Origin: Stictocephala bisonia
Lineage: Eukaryota > Arthropoda > Insecta > Hemiptera > Membracidae
Direction of reading: 5' to 3'
Assembly (NCBI GenBank): GCA_035578905.1
Contig: JAQJVL010000259.1
Location: 310,001-374,000 of the forward strand
Length of the DNA: 64,000 bases
The translations under genes were made by a program, and so were the position numbers. Numbering within the stretch: the stretch's first letter is position 1; each line of letters begins with the position of its first letter. Shown here piece by piece: positions 37,216 through 49,772 of this stretch. The notes below the pieces were generated by a model. The model saw nothing but the letters and a program-made list of their open reading frames with translations. It was not told where the DNA came from and made no database searches.

Positions 37216-38124
37216 TTATTGTTAAATAAATAAGTATAATATACAATTCGAATAGGAATAGTATGTTTGCTGTATGAATCATAAACTTTTCTTGACATAC
37301 ATCAGAATTAATCGCCCACATTTGGCTGTTATTTTTTTCTCCCTTTGTTTCCATTTCATTTCGGTTCAAAGGTCTGAATAGACTTCTTTTTGAGTTTAGT
37401 AATATAGTCAAGATATGTACTGCTTTCAATCTCCTTAGAGGCTTGAAATAGTTGTTAACGAAAAATAAATATTTTGAAATAACATAATAACGCAATATTT
37501 AACTTGTGTGTGTGCTAATGATTTGTTACCATTGTGTACATTGTTTATATATTTAGTGAGTTGTGCAATCAGCTTAAATACCAACAAGACTGTTGAATTT
37601 TGTTTACCGAGGACAAAGTATCAATGTTTACCCGAGGAGTAATTTGGGATTCACAACCATCCAGGACGGATGAGACAAAGTTTCCAGTGAACTCAATAAA
37701 CGGAACTATTTCTTGTTCAATCTATCGAATTTTGATTATTGACTGATATTGATTGAAATTAAAGAACTTTCTTAAACTCTAAGTAGATTTTACTTCACAG
37801 AAAATATTCCTTGTTTATTTAAATGTTTGTTGTGACTTGTCACTTCACGTTATTAAACGTAATATAATATACTATATGCTAACCGTTAGTTAAAAATACA
37901 TTTGTTTTTGTAATACATTTGTCGAATAGTGATTTGTTTGAAATATGCATTATTTTCGTTCCTTTATTATTATTTTAGGTCATAAATTCATGGCAACTGC
38001 AAAAGGTATTACGAAAAAGGTCTTGTGTTAAAATCTCTCTAATTTAATAGAGATAGTAATTATTCAATTTCGAGGAGGTCATTAACTATAACAAATAATT
38101 TTACAACGATTTAAGTAAGATTAA

Positions 38125-39360
38125 GTAATGACTTTACTATGGTGTAGGTAACCTTTAGGAATGACTTTACAAGGAGTTATGTAACTTTAAGGAAAACCTT
38201 TACAAGGATATAAATAAAACGTTAATAAATTGCTTTACAAAGGTGTATGTAACCTTTTGGAGTGACTTTACAAGTAAGTAGGTAACTTAAAGGAATGTCT
38301 TTACAAGAATGAAGGTAACCTTAAAGAATGACTTTATAAGAATGTAGGTAACCTTAAAGAATGTCTTTACAAGAATGTAGGTAACCTTAAAGAATGACTT
38401 TACAAGAATGTAGGTAACCTTAAAGAATGGCTTTACAAGAATGTAGGTAACCTTAAAGAATGACTTTACAAGAATGTAGGTAACCTTTTGGAGTGACTTT
38501 ACAAGTAAGTAGGTAACTTAAAGGAATGTCTTTACAAGAATGTAGGTAACCTTAAAGAATGACTTTACAAGAATGAAGGTAACCTTAAAGAATGTCTTTA
38601 CAAGAATGTAGGTAACCTTTTGGAATGACTTTACAAGTAAGTAGGTAACTTAAAGGAATGTCTTTACAAGAATGTAGGTAACCTTAAAGAATGACTTTAC
38701 AAGAATGTAGGTAACCTTAAAGAATGTCTTTACAAGAATGTAGGTAACCTTAAAGAATGACTTTACAAGAATGTAGGTAACCTTTTGGAGTGACTTTACA
38801 AGTAAGTAGGTAACTTAAAGGAATGTCTTTACAAGAATGTAGGTAACCTTAAAGAATGACTTTACAAGAATGTAGGTAACCTTAAAGAATGTCTTTACAA
38901 GAATGTAGGTAACCTTTTGGAATGACTTTACAAGTAAGTAGGTAACTTAAAGGAATGTCTTTACAAGAATGTAGGTAACCTTAAAGAATGACTTTACAAG
39001 AATGTAGGTAACCTTAAAGAATGTCTTTACAAGAATTTAGGTAACCTTAAAGAATGACTTTACAAGAATATAGGTAACCTTTTGGAATGACTTTACAAGT
39101 AAGTAGGTAACTTAAAGGAATGTCTTTACAAGAATGAAGGTAACCTTAAAGATTGACATTACAAGAATGTAGTTAACCTTAAAGAAGGCCTCTACGAGAA
39201 AATAGGTGATCTTAAAGAATGCCTTTACAAGAATGTATGTAACCTTAAAGATTGACTTTACAAGAATATAGGTAACCTTAAAGAATGCCTTTAGAAGAAA
39301 GTAGGTAACCTTAAAGAATGCCTTTAGAAGAAAGTAGGTAACCTTAAGGAATTACTTTAC
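38125..39360. repeat. 33-bp minisatellite with 9-monomer higher-order repeat
   Basis: About 37 units of 33 bp: GTAGGTAACCTTAAAGAATG, then (A/T)CTTTACAAGAAT. The variant AACCTTTTGG(A)(G/A)TGACTTTACAAGTAAG occurs at 38251, 38482, 38614, 38779, 38911 and 39078. The spacings are 231, 132, 165, 132 and 167 bp, so blocks of four and five monomers alternate as a ~297-bp higher-order unit. The edges (before 38250 and after 39170) are diverged. Nearly every unit carries a GGTAACC (BstEII-type) site. Confidence 0.95.
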
Positions 39361-40590
39361 AAGGAGGAGTTTAAAAACAAGAGCTTTAGGAATGTTTTCA
39401 TAACGTATTATAGTTTAATACGAGTAAAATTCGTAAAGAATTGTACAGTTTACATAACGTAATTCTGGAACCGTGCTTGATTACTAAAATAGCATGAAAA
39501 CTTAACTTTTCAAGTACAGTTATGAAAAGTTTGATAATGAAACATGGTGTTGTCTTAAGTCGGCTCGGCCCTTTTAGGGGTAGATAAATATTTCATAACA
39601 CATAAATGTAGAAACATTAATATAGTACAATTTTCTTTATGCATAATAGTTTTATTTAACTTAAATGCGGCTATATCGATAAATAGAACTTTTCTGTCTT
39701 CGTACTAGGCAATTAACTCAATTTCTTATTCGCCTTGGTCGTTTTGGAACAAGAACTAAGAACAAACTATTCACTATTAATTCATTTCAGCAAACTCTTA
39801 TTGATTTCAATTCCATAATAGATATCAAAAATAAATATTATGGAATTAAATATCAAATAATAGAAAATAAACAGTTGTCTGTAAGACTGTTGTGATATAA
39901 AGTACACGTGAAAAAAATATGCTCTTCCCTTTTTCGTTATTTCGTCATACAACATTAAGTAGTTGTTTGAATTTATTTACAGGTGTGTTACGTCTATCTA
40001 CAATGAAGACCTCGCATTAATTAAGGAGTCAGAATACAAGGAGACACTGCCTTCTAATGGGGGTTAGTCTGGTCAGAGCTTGGGACTGCATCAAAGTAAA
40101 CGCCCCGGAAAGTGGACAGAGACACCCCTTTCATGTGAGGCAGAAGGGCGGTAAATGTTTCAGGATAACGACTAAACATTTTGACATGCTATGTCACCAG
40201 CTAACACACTACACAACCAGCAAACAGTTCCTACATTACTTGTCACAGTTAATAATTGACTTTATTTACATATCAGTTATGTAATTTTACAAAGCAAATG
40301 CCAATAGAAACGGATATTAAAGAAAGAGCACTTATTTTATATGGAAATTGTTAAAGCTACCTAATAATGAATTTTGGAAAAATCCTTAAAACTCAGTTGA
40401 AAAGCTCAAAACACAAGTTGGTTTTATTAAAAAATACATCAATGTCAGATTACTTATAAGTTATCTTTTTTAGCAGATTGCTTTTTGATTCCTGAAAACC
40501 CAATTGAAGTTAAGAACATAAAATTCAACTTTAACTTAACAAAAACTACTAAAAAGTCTGACTAAAAAATATGTCAATATAATCTGAAAC
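39361..40590. other. Non-coding DNA upstream of LINE remnant
   Basis: 40057-40284 has a 75-residue plus frame of no recognisable family. It may be decayed upstream sequence of the retrotransposon that follows, but I cannot show this. Confidence 0.4.
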
Positions 40591-40594
40591 ATTA

Positions 40595-41230
40595 ACTATA
40601 TACCCATATTTATATACAGATTGTTCAAAACTAACTCAACAATTTTCGGTAGGTGCTGGAGGGTTTCCTGAACTATTTTCAAACTATCAAACACTTTATT
40701 AATCTAAAACTGCCTTTGATGGTGAACTAGCTGCAATAAAATTAGCTCTAAATAAATTATTACATGAGTATATACAATCTAAAAAACGTTGTCTTAGTTT
40801 GTGATTCTAAACCAGCAATTGAAGCGATTTTAATGATACAAAAATAGAATCAAAAGAACTAACGGAATGCTGAAAATTTATTAAACATTTAAATGATCAA
40901 ATTATAATTTTTTTTGTAATGGGTTCCTTTGTACTGTAATATCAATTAGCTGACAAACTAGCTAATTAAGGAGCAACAGGAAGAAAATCAACCCCATCAA
41001 AACAATAAAACTCTTTTCTATCAAGCGAAAAACAAAATTAAATATTCTATAAAACATATTTCCAAATTAATTTAAAAAACGAAATAAAAAACAAATCATG
41101 GGAGGATTTAAATAATATCGCAGATATATATATAAAAAAAATTCTGTTGCTGCTTTTCGTCTAAAAACAGGACATTACTGCCTTGGAAAGGATTAATATT
41201 GTAGATATCGGGGAACCAGGTCACTAAGGA
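40595..41230 (+). pseudogene. Decayed non-LTR retrotransposon RNase H region
   Basis: Several pieces of a LINE-type RNase H domain are readable in order. YTDCSK starts at 40613 (family motif YTDGSK). FDGELAAIKLAL is near 40715 in the same frame. After a frameshift near 40785 come VVLVCDSKPAIEAIL, a decayed QWVPSHCGI-like block (VMGSFVL) and LADKLAN*GAT near 40948. A FRLKTGHYCLGKD block near 41155 matches the region just after RNase H in Jockey/I-type elements. At least one frameshift and several stops make it dead. The second residue of the SK motif pair is C instead of the usual G. Confidence 0.8.
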
Positions 41231-41273
41231 GTTAATGACGTTTTGTCAAATACTTTGCTGTTTATTAAACAAG

Positions 41274-41310
41274 AAATATATATATATATATCTATATATA
41301 TATATATATC
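41274..41310. repeat. (TA)n microsatellite
   Basis: TATATA runs broken by one TC. A second short TA run lies at 41985-42001. Confidence 0.9.
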
Positions 41311-41569
41311 AGTTATTGTCATTTATGTATGTAAATGTTCTTCTGAATACGGGCGACATTATTCTCGATGTAATGAATCTTCCGACCAAACCTGGCTGGT
41401 GCGCGTTGCTATAAAGAGGTCATTGCGTATGTCAATCTATAACAATATATAAACAGAAAGGAACATCAATGTATAAGATTTCATAAAGAACAAGAAAATC
41501 CGGGATCATACGATTTTTTACAAATAAATTCACATATTCAAATTAGCAGGTTATTAAGAAGGTAGTGAT

Positions 41570-42080
41570 AAAAAAATTGAAACGCGACAACCACGCATGG
41601 CATTAAGACGTGCACTATGATAACGGGCGGCTTAGTTATATCATTGATTTTATACACAAATAGATTTCCCATCCAATGTTAAATTTTGAGTCTCAAAATA
41701 TCAGCTGTTTTTGTGGTCCATTGTGGAGCGCTAGTGTAGCCCCATGTAAATGTAATGCAGTTTAAACCAGCTGTGGTTGCGGACCTCACTAACTAACACA
41801 AATACAGGCACAAGTATACCTATTAGATGGTTTATCTATTGTAGGTTTATATAATCAATGGTTATATCGTCACGCCATTGGGTGTAACACTCCCAATTTC
41901 CTCGTAGTTCTAACACTTGCTGTAAGAGCGTTCTGGAATCAAGTAGGGTGTTTCCTTAAATCTACTATAATAGATAACTGACATTTCTATATATATATAT
42001 ATGCCAAGAACTACGAGGAAATTGGGAGTGTTACGCCCAATGGCGTGACGATATAACTAAGCCGGCCGTTATCATAGATA
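41570..42080. mobile_element. LINE 3'-region foldback interrupted by a MITE
   Basis: 42007-42077 is the reverse complement of 41615-41641 joined to 41862-41911. The inner 49-bp arms (41863-41911 and 42007-42055) differ at one base. The arms match the repeat at 34426-34640, which places this as a partly inverted duplication of the presumed LINE 3' region. The loop is 41912-42006. Confidence 0.75.
41642..41860. mobile_element. 219-bp MITE with CATTGATT termini
   Basis: Ends are CATTGATTTTATA and the reverse complement CATTGATTATATA. It is flanked by TTATAT on both sides (41636-41641 and 41862-41867). The intact arm at 42007-42077 shows the uninterrupted target, which confirms it is an insertion. 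Superfamily not assigned; a 5-6 bp TTATA(T) duplication does not settle it. Confidence 0.7.
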
Positions 42081-43570
42081 GCAACGTCTTAGCTAGTCTT
42101 AGAATTATATACATTCTCTTTAATAAGCTCAATAAAATCTCATCTTACAGTTATTTTATTATTATCTTTGGTATTACCTTCTTAACTTTAAGTTTATAAT
42201 AACTGTGAATATTATGTATTATAATAGAACAATATTTTATTATATTACAAGTAAGGGAAATCTTTCATTGATGTCAGATAAAAAGTAAACTTGGCTGAAA
42301 ATATTAGTATAATATCTAAAGCACTAATATTTCAACTAGTTTAATAATTATTTTTTTAACAATTCAAGGTATTTAGTTTAAACTTATACACCTTTTTTTT
42401 ATATATGGATTATGTTTTGATTGGGTGCTAATGTCACATTAAGATCAATGGTCGGTGAAAGATATTGGTGATCGAACATTGTTAAGTAGTTGGGGCTATT
42501 GGTCTTTGATTTATGTCTCTTATTATACTTGATTAGACTGAAATTTTTCATCTCTTACAGAAGATAAAGTTTATCTTTTTGAACATTTTATGAAATATAC
42601 ATTGGCGGTCACGTAAGTTTTTTATGATGCTAAGGAATTATTTATAGATTTGAGAGAACCGTCTGTTTGGTTTCAACTAAATTATTCTAAAGAACATTCG
42701 GAAATTTGCAGAAGGAGAGTGTTGTGTATTTACCATTTTTAAAGTAATTGTGGTTTCATTACACGGAAAAGGTAGATTCAGTTTGTATTTTTTCTTCAAT
42801 AATATAATTGGATATACATCCTAAAAATAATCACAAACTTTTTACGCAACATTTTCCGCAAACAAAAAAGTAATAAAAGTACTATCGATCAGCACTATCT
42901 CAGAAAATAAATATACATTAAAACGTTAGTTTTTTTAATTTTAGTACGGATGAGGTGAAGACATTGGTACAAACAGCCTATGTTTACCTGTTAAATGCTA
43001 ATAGATGACGAGAAACTAGACGTTTCTGTCAAAATAGGGCTTTATTTAGAGTATTTTTATTTTCACTTGAGCAACAACATTAAATGTTTTGATAACAAAG
43101 GTACTACTAAATTTATGACTATTTAAGGACATATTGCTGAGTAACGGTAGTTTAAACTGCATCCAAACTCATTAACAAAGTCGTTACAGCATGTCTGTAC
43201 GACAAAAGAGAACAACACCTCAAACAACAAAACAATTTAGCGTTCATTACGGTGTGCGACCCAGTTTTAACGGCCAGGGGCCATTTGGAATCGCAGGAAG
43301 ATTAAAATTAATTGCTTGGACAAATGCAACTAAAACTTTAGACCGAAGGACTTTTAATGTTTTTAGATATTCGTATTTAACACATATTATTGTAGTGATA
43401 AATTACAAGCTTTTCTTTTACTGTAAGTTAAAATACGCTTTGGTCACATTGGCAATAATGTTTCAGAGTGCTGTGTGGTCAGTTTTTTTAATGGTGAGAA
43501 TTTTATTTCCAAAAATTATCATAATTCCTATAAAAAAACCGAAAGAAAATTTATGTCAATATTGTTATTT
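42081..43570. other. AT-rich non-coding DNA
   Basis: A 136-residue plus-strand frame begins at 43191 and runs into the next minisatellite. It has a hydrophobic middle but no known family, and its C-terminus is repeat-derived. I do not call it a gene. Confidence 0.4.
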
Positions 43571-43574
43571 GAAA

Positions 43575-44530
43575 GCTGTACGTGTATGGGTGGGTGAATG
43601 AGTCAATAGCACGTACGAGAATAGGCAATGGGTGGGCGAGTGGGTTAATACCTCATACTTGTATAGGCAATGGGTGGCCGAGTGGGTCAACACCACGTAT
43701 GTGTATAGACAATGGGTGGCCGAGTGGGTCAACACCACGTACGTGTATAGACAATGGGTAGGCGAGTGAGTCAATAGCACGTACGAGTATAGACAATGGG
43801 TGGCCGAGTAGGTCAACACATTAATTTTCGTTTTATGTTACATTGTATAGACAATGGGTAGGCGAGTGGGTCAATAGCACGTACATGTATCACAGACAAT
43901 GGGTGGCCGAGTGGGTCAACAACACGTACGTGTATAGACAATGGGTAGGCGAGTGGGTCAATAGCACGTACATGTATAGACAATGGGTAGCCGAGTGGGT
44001 CAACACCACGTACATATATAGAAAATGGGTAGGTGAGTGGCTCAATAACACGTACATGTATAGACAATGGGTGGCCGAGTGGGTCAACACCACGTACGTG
44101 TATAGACAATGGGTGACCGAGTGGGTCAATACCACGTACATGTATAGACAATGGGTAGGTGAGTGGGTCAATAGCACGTACATGTATAGACAATGGGTAG
44201 GTGAGTGGGTCAATAGCACGTACATGAATAGACAATGGGTGGCCGAGTGGGTCAACACCACGTACATGTATAGACAATGGGTAGGCGAGTGGCTCAATAA
44301 CACGTACATGTATAGACAATGGGTGGCCGAGTGGGTCAACACCACGTACGTGTATAGACAATGGGTGACCGAGTGGGTCAATACCACGTACGTGTACAGG
44401 CAATGGGTGGACAGGTGGATCAATACCACGTACGTGAATAGGCAATGGGTGAGCGAGTAGGTCAATACCACGTACGTGTATAGGTAATGTGTGAGAGAGT
44501 AGGTCAATACCTCATACTTGTATAGGAAAT
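43575..44530. repeat. 42-bp minisatellite, about 22 copies
   Basis: Units read ATAGACAATGGGTGGCCGAG, then TGGGTCAACACCACGTACGTG. Two subtypes alternate: GGTGGCCGAG...CAACACC and GGTAGGCGAG...CAATAGC. Because 42 is divisible by three, frames stay open on both strands (205 residues plus, 210 and 242 minus). At 43818-43841 the array is interrupted by a 24-bp piece that also occurs once outside it, at 44622-44645. Confidence 0.95.
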
Positions 44531-45289
44531 AGGTGTGTATAAAGTAAGTTATATGTTTGTAAACAGGAATCAATGTACAGTGTAATTTCCAGTCCAATGT
44601 AATTAATAAGTGTAGCACATAACATTAATTTTCGTTTTATGTTACTGGCAGTGAAGTACACAAACGTACAGTGGTATTCCAGTTAAATAAAAGAACAGTT
44701 CTTTTTTTTAGAATTAATTGATAATTTAAAAACAATATTTAATAATGAAGAGTGTTTTGAAATGTTGTAATACTTAGTGATTAAAAATAAAATTTAAAAA
44801 AATAGTCAGTCTACAAAGTAATGTTAGTTAATTAAGTTTACTAAATGTTGAACTACTTTTTGATGTTATTATTATTATTTGTTAGTTGTAAAAAAGGACT
44901 CCAGAGTCATAACATCACTATTTGTAAACTTTGTTAACACATCCTATTTCGTAAGCTATAGGATACGAACATATTTTCAATCTTTCTAGTAAAACAGTTC
45001 TATTAAAACTTTTAAATATATTTTGTCGTTGTAGTCAACGCCTATAATATATACAGTACAATGTTTGTCAATCCACACCCACGTTTCATTTTCATCTTAC
45101 AAAAATATAGTCGTGAAAAAACCATTCAGTAGTTCACTGACCCACCACAAGAAATAATCAAATATCTGAATATGACCTATATTTATCACTTGTAAATACT
45201 TGTGCTCAAGCTTTTGCTTTTTGAAATCCTGATAACAGATTACAAAAATTACAGTATTAAGTTCATATTCAGAACAAAAATGCTAATAT
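44531..45289. other. AT-rich non-coding DNA
   Basis: Holds the second copy of CATTAATTTTCGTTTTATG (44622-44645). Nothing else is supportable. Confidence 0.5.
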
Positions 45290-48200
45290 TTTTATTACTT
45301 GCACTTGTTTTGAATCATTATCCACACACGTGACTGTACATTTATTATGATCTGCATACAATCGTGTGTTAAGTGCAGATTAGGTTGCAGTCATTACTTG
45401 CACCTTGGCTCAGTCATTATCCACACACGTGACTGTACATTTGTAGAACACTAACCCAGTCTACATGTTATGGTGAATTGCGAACTGTATATAAACATGT
45501 GTAGGGTACAGGTTGGGCTGCAGTCATTACTTGCATCTTAGCTGAGTCATTATCCACACACGTGACTGTACATTTGTAGAACACTAACCCAGTCTACATG
45601 TTATGGTGAATTGCGAACTGTATATAAACATGTGTAGGGTACAGGTTGGGCTGCAGTCATTACTTGCATCTTAGCTGAGACATTATCTCCACATCTGACT
45701 GTACATTTGTAGAACACTAACCCAGTATACATGTTATGGTGAATTGCGAACTGTATATAAACATGTGTTGGGTGCAGGTTGGGCTGCAGTCATTACTTGC
45801 ATCTTAGCTGAGTCATTATCTACACACGTGACTGTACATTTGTAGAACACTAACCCAGTCTACATGTTATGGTGAATTGCGAACTGTATATAAACATGTG
45901 TAGGGTACAGGTTGGGCTGCAGTCATTACTTGCATCTTAGCTGAGACATTATCTCCACATCTGACTGTACATTTGTAGAACACTAACCCAGTCTACATGT
46001 TATGGTGAATTGCGAACTGTATATAAACATGTGTTGGGTGCAGGTTGGGCTGCAGTCATTACTTGCACCTTAGCTGAGTCATTATCTACACATCTGACTG
46101 TACATTTGTAGAACACTAACCCAGTCTACATGTTGTGGTGAATTACTAACTGTATATAAACATGTGTTGGGTGCAGGTTGGGCTGCAGTCATTACTTGCT
46201 CCTTGGCTGAGTCATTATCTACACATCTGACTGTACATTTGTAGAACACTAACTCAGTCTACATGTTGTGGTGAATTACGAACTGCATACTAGTGTGTGT
46301 TGGGTGCAGTTTGAGATGGTGTCATTTCTTGCACCTTAGCTGGGCCACTATCTACACATCTGACTGTACATTTGTAGAACACTAACCCAGTCTACATGTT
46401 GTGGTGAATTACGAACTGCATACTAGTGTGTGTTGGGTGGAGTTTGAGATGGTTTCATTACTTGCACCTTAGCTGGGCCATTATCTACACATCTGACTGT
46501 ACATTTGTAGAACAGTAACCCAGTCTATATGTTGTGGTGAATTACGAACTGCATACTAATGTGTGTTGGGTGCAGTTCGAGATGGTGTCATTACTTGCAC
46601 CTTAGCTGGGCCATTATCTACACATCTGACTGTACATTTGTAGAACACTAACCCAGTCTATATGTTGTGGTGAATTACGAACTGCATACTAGTGTGTGTT
46701 TGGTGCAGTTCGAGATGGTGTCATTACTTGTACCTTAGCTGGGCCATTATCTACACATCTGACTGTACATTTGTAGAACACTAACCCAGTCTATATGTTG
46801 TGGTGTATTTCGAACTGCATACTAGTGTGTGTTGGGTGCAGTTCGAGATGGTGTCATTACTTGTTCCTTAGCTGGGCCATTATCTACACATCTGACTGTA
46901 CATTTGTAGAACACTAACCCAGTCTATATGTTGTGGTGAATTACGAACTGTATATAAACATGTGTTGGGTGCAGGTTGGGCTGCAGTCATTACTTGCACC
47001 TTGGCTGAATCATTATCCACATACGTGACTGTACATTTGTAGAACACTAACCCAGTCTACATGTTGTGGTGAATTACTAACTGTATATAAACATGTGTTG
47101 GGAACAGGTTGGTCTGCAGTCATCACTTGCAACTTGACTGAATCATTATCTACACATCTGACTGTACATTTGTAGAACACTAACCCAGTCTACATGTTGT
47201 GATGAATTACTAACTGTATATAAACATGTGTTGGGTGCAGGTTGGACTGCAGTCATTACTTGCTCCTTGGCTGAGTCATTATCTATACATCTGACTGTAC
47301 ATTTGTAGAACACTAACCCAGTCTACATGTTGTGATGAATTACTAACTGTATATAAACATGTGTTGGGTGCAGGTTGGACTGCAGTCATTACTTGCTCCT
47401 TGGCTGAGTCATTATCTATACATCTGACTGTACATTTGTAGAACACAAACCCAGTCTACATGTTGTGGTGAATTGCGAACTGTATATAAAAATGTGTTGG
47501 GTGCAGGTTGGACTGCAGTCATTACTTGCTCCTTGGCTGAGTCATTATCTATACATCTGACTGTACATTTGTAGAACACAAACCCAGTCTACATGTTGTG
47601 GTGAATTGCGAACTGTATATAAAAATGTGTTGGGTGCAGGTTGGACTGCAGTCATTACTTGCTCCTTGGCTGAGTCATTATCTACACATCTGACTGTACA
47701 TTTGTAGAACACAAACCCAGTCTACATGTTGTGGTGAATTGCGAACTGTATATAAAAATGTGTTGGGTGCAGGTTGGACTGCAGTCATTACTTGCTCCTT
47801 GGCTGAGTCATTATCTACACATCTGACTGTACATTTGTAGAACACAAACCCAGTCTACATGTTGTGGTGAATTGCGAACTGTATATAAACATGTGTTGGG
47901 TGCAGGTTGGGCTGCAGTCATTACTTGCTCCTTGGCTGAGTCATTATCTACACATCTGACTGTACATTTGTAGAACACAAACCCAGTCTACATGTTGTGG
48001 TGAATTGCGAACTGTATATAAAAATGTGTTGGGTGCAGGTTGGACTGCAGTCATTACTTGCTCCTTGGCTGAGTCATTATCTACACATCTGACTGTACAT
48101 TTGTAGAACACAAACCCAGTCTACATGTTGTGGTGAATTGCGAACTGTATATAAACATGTGTTGGGTGCAGGTTGGGCTGCAGTCATTACTTGCACCTTA

Positions 48201-48510
48201 GCTGAGTCATTATCTACACATGTGACTGTACATTTGTAGAACACTAACCCAGTCTACATGTTGTGGTGAATTACGAACTGTATATAAACATGTGTTGGGA
48301 ACAGGTTGGTCTGCAGTCATTACTTGCACCTTTGCTGAGTCATTATCCACACACGTGACTGTACATTTTTAGAACACTAACCCAGTCTATATGTTGTGGT
48401 GAATTACGAACTGTATATAAACATGTGTTGGGTGCAGGTTGGGCTGCAGTCATTACTTGCACCTTGGCTGAGTCATTATCTACACATCTGACTGTACATT
48501 ATTTGTAGAA
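45290..48510. repeat. 133-bp satellite-like array, about 24 copies
   Basis: Longest array in the window. Each 133-bp unit holds CATCTGACTGTACATTTGTA, GAACACTAACCCAGTCTACA, TGTTGTGGTGAATT, ACTGTATATAAACATGTG and GCTGCAGTCATTACTTGC. Subtypes are clustered: TAGGGTACAGG units at 45.5-46.0 kb, ACTAGTGTGTGTTGGGTGCA/GAGATGGTGTCATT units at 46.3-46.9 kb, and nearly identical ATATAAAAATGTGTTGG units at 47.4-48.1 kb. This pattern fits stepwise local amplification. No open frame of note. Confidence 0.95.
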
Positions 48511-49448
48511 GAAGTCTACTTGATTTAATATTTTTCGTGCTGAAATCCCTAATACATTAAAAATTTAGTTTAGTGTAGTAATAAAATATAAACTAATTAA
48601 TCATTTGTCATTATGAAAACTCCTTTTGTACTCTTTAATATGAAATAGTTTTTGTAGTAGTAGTATGAAGTATAATATGGTCTATAATGTTAAATGATTT
48701 GACATAAAAATTAATGTTTAACATTTTTACTTAACTGAAAAAATTATTTTGTCCGAATAATGAAGAAAGTAAGTTCGAGGAAAAAATATAAAAAAACCTA
48801 AACTAAAACTGAACCTAGAATATCTTTTTGGCAGGAATTATGGTTATGCAATTAATCATTATACCTTAAATAATTTACATAACCTTATAGAAATGTCGTA
48901 GAGTTCCTAACTAAAGATCCGTGGTTTCAAGATTTTAAACAATTTAACACGCATTTAGTATTAATTAATTTATATTAATTTTCTTTTCATGCATAGAAAC
49001 GTCTGTAGGGCTAATCGAAATTTTAAATAAGACTATTTTTAATGAAGTGTACAGTAAAATCATAAATGCTGAGAAAATTCAAGATTAATTTTAGATTTTT
49101 TTTTAAATAGCATCAAAACAAGTACTATTCAAAGAACAATAAACAACTGCCAGTGTATTGGATTCAACAACCATCAATACTCAACTCCGTCATGTTTACG
49201 CTACGAGATTTACGTAAACCACTCACATGTCAAGGATATGTCACGTAAACATCACGTACGTACTCGATGTAACGTGACTAGCAGACCAAGTACAAGTGTC
49301 AAGTGAAATGGAAGTAAATGTACTCAACACAAAACAGGCATTAGCATAGAGATTGCTGAGCTATTTAAACTACATCAACTATTGCTCCTGAATCTAAGAG
49401 CACAACAAATCCAGTAAGATTTAAGGACCTCTAATATTTATGTTAATC
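48511..49448. other. AT-rich non-coding DNA
   Basis: 49195-49290 is locally rich in ACGT-containing words (CACGTAAACATCACGTACGT). No gene. Confidence 0.45.
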
Positions 49449-49456
49449 CTCTAATG

Positions 49457-49764
49457 CAGGGTTTCTCACTAGGATTTCGTGACGAGCATTATTATTTTTC
49501 TCAATATAATCTAAAGGCCGCAAGTACATATACATACAGTGTTTCATATGTTTTCTAGCTTGCATTTCGTATGTCTCTCTGCTATTAATTTAGTATTTAG
49601 TGCATTACAACGAAGCATTCTGAGCATTTTTGTTACTTATAAAAAGACCAAAGCAGTTGTCACTTTGATAAATTATTGTAGTTTTAAAAAAATTAAGGGC
49701 CGCAAAGAATTGTGTTAAGGACCGCATGCGGCCCGAGGGCCACGTAGTGAGTGGCTTATCCCTG
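49457..49764. mobile_element. hAT-type MITE, copy 2 (8-bp TSD)
   Basis: A 308-bp element starting CAGGGTTTCTCACTAGG and ending AGTGGCTTATCCCTG, flanked by a perfect 8-bp duplication CTCTAATG (49449-49456 and 49765-49772). It shares most of its length with 6420-6725, including CTCAATATAATCTAA, GTACATATACATA and TATTAATTTAGTATTT. It keeps a GCGGCCCGAGGGCC segment near its 3' end that copy 1 has lost. Non-autonomous. Confidence 0.92.
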
Positions 49765-49772
49765 CTCTAATG

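Noticed and set aside
43191..43603. 136-residue plus-strand frame with a start and a hydrophobic segment
   Set aside because: No recognisable family, no splice or promoter context, and the C-terminus is minisatellite. Length is not remarkable for 64 kb of sequence.
43813..44618. Frames of 205 (plus), 210 and 242 (minus) residues
   Set aside because: The 42-bp array keeps several frames open on both strands at once. Codon choice simply follows the repeat.
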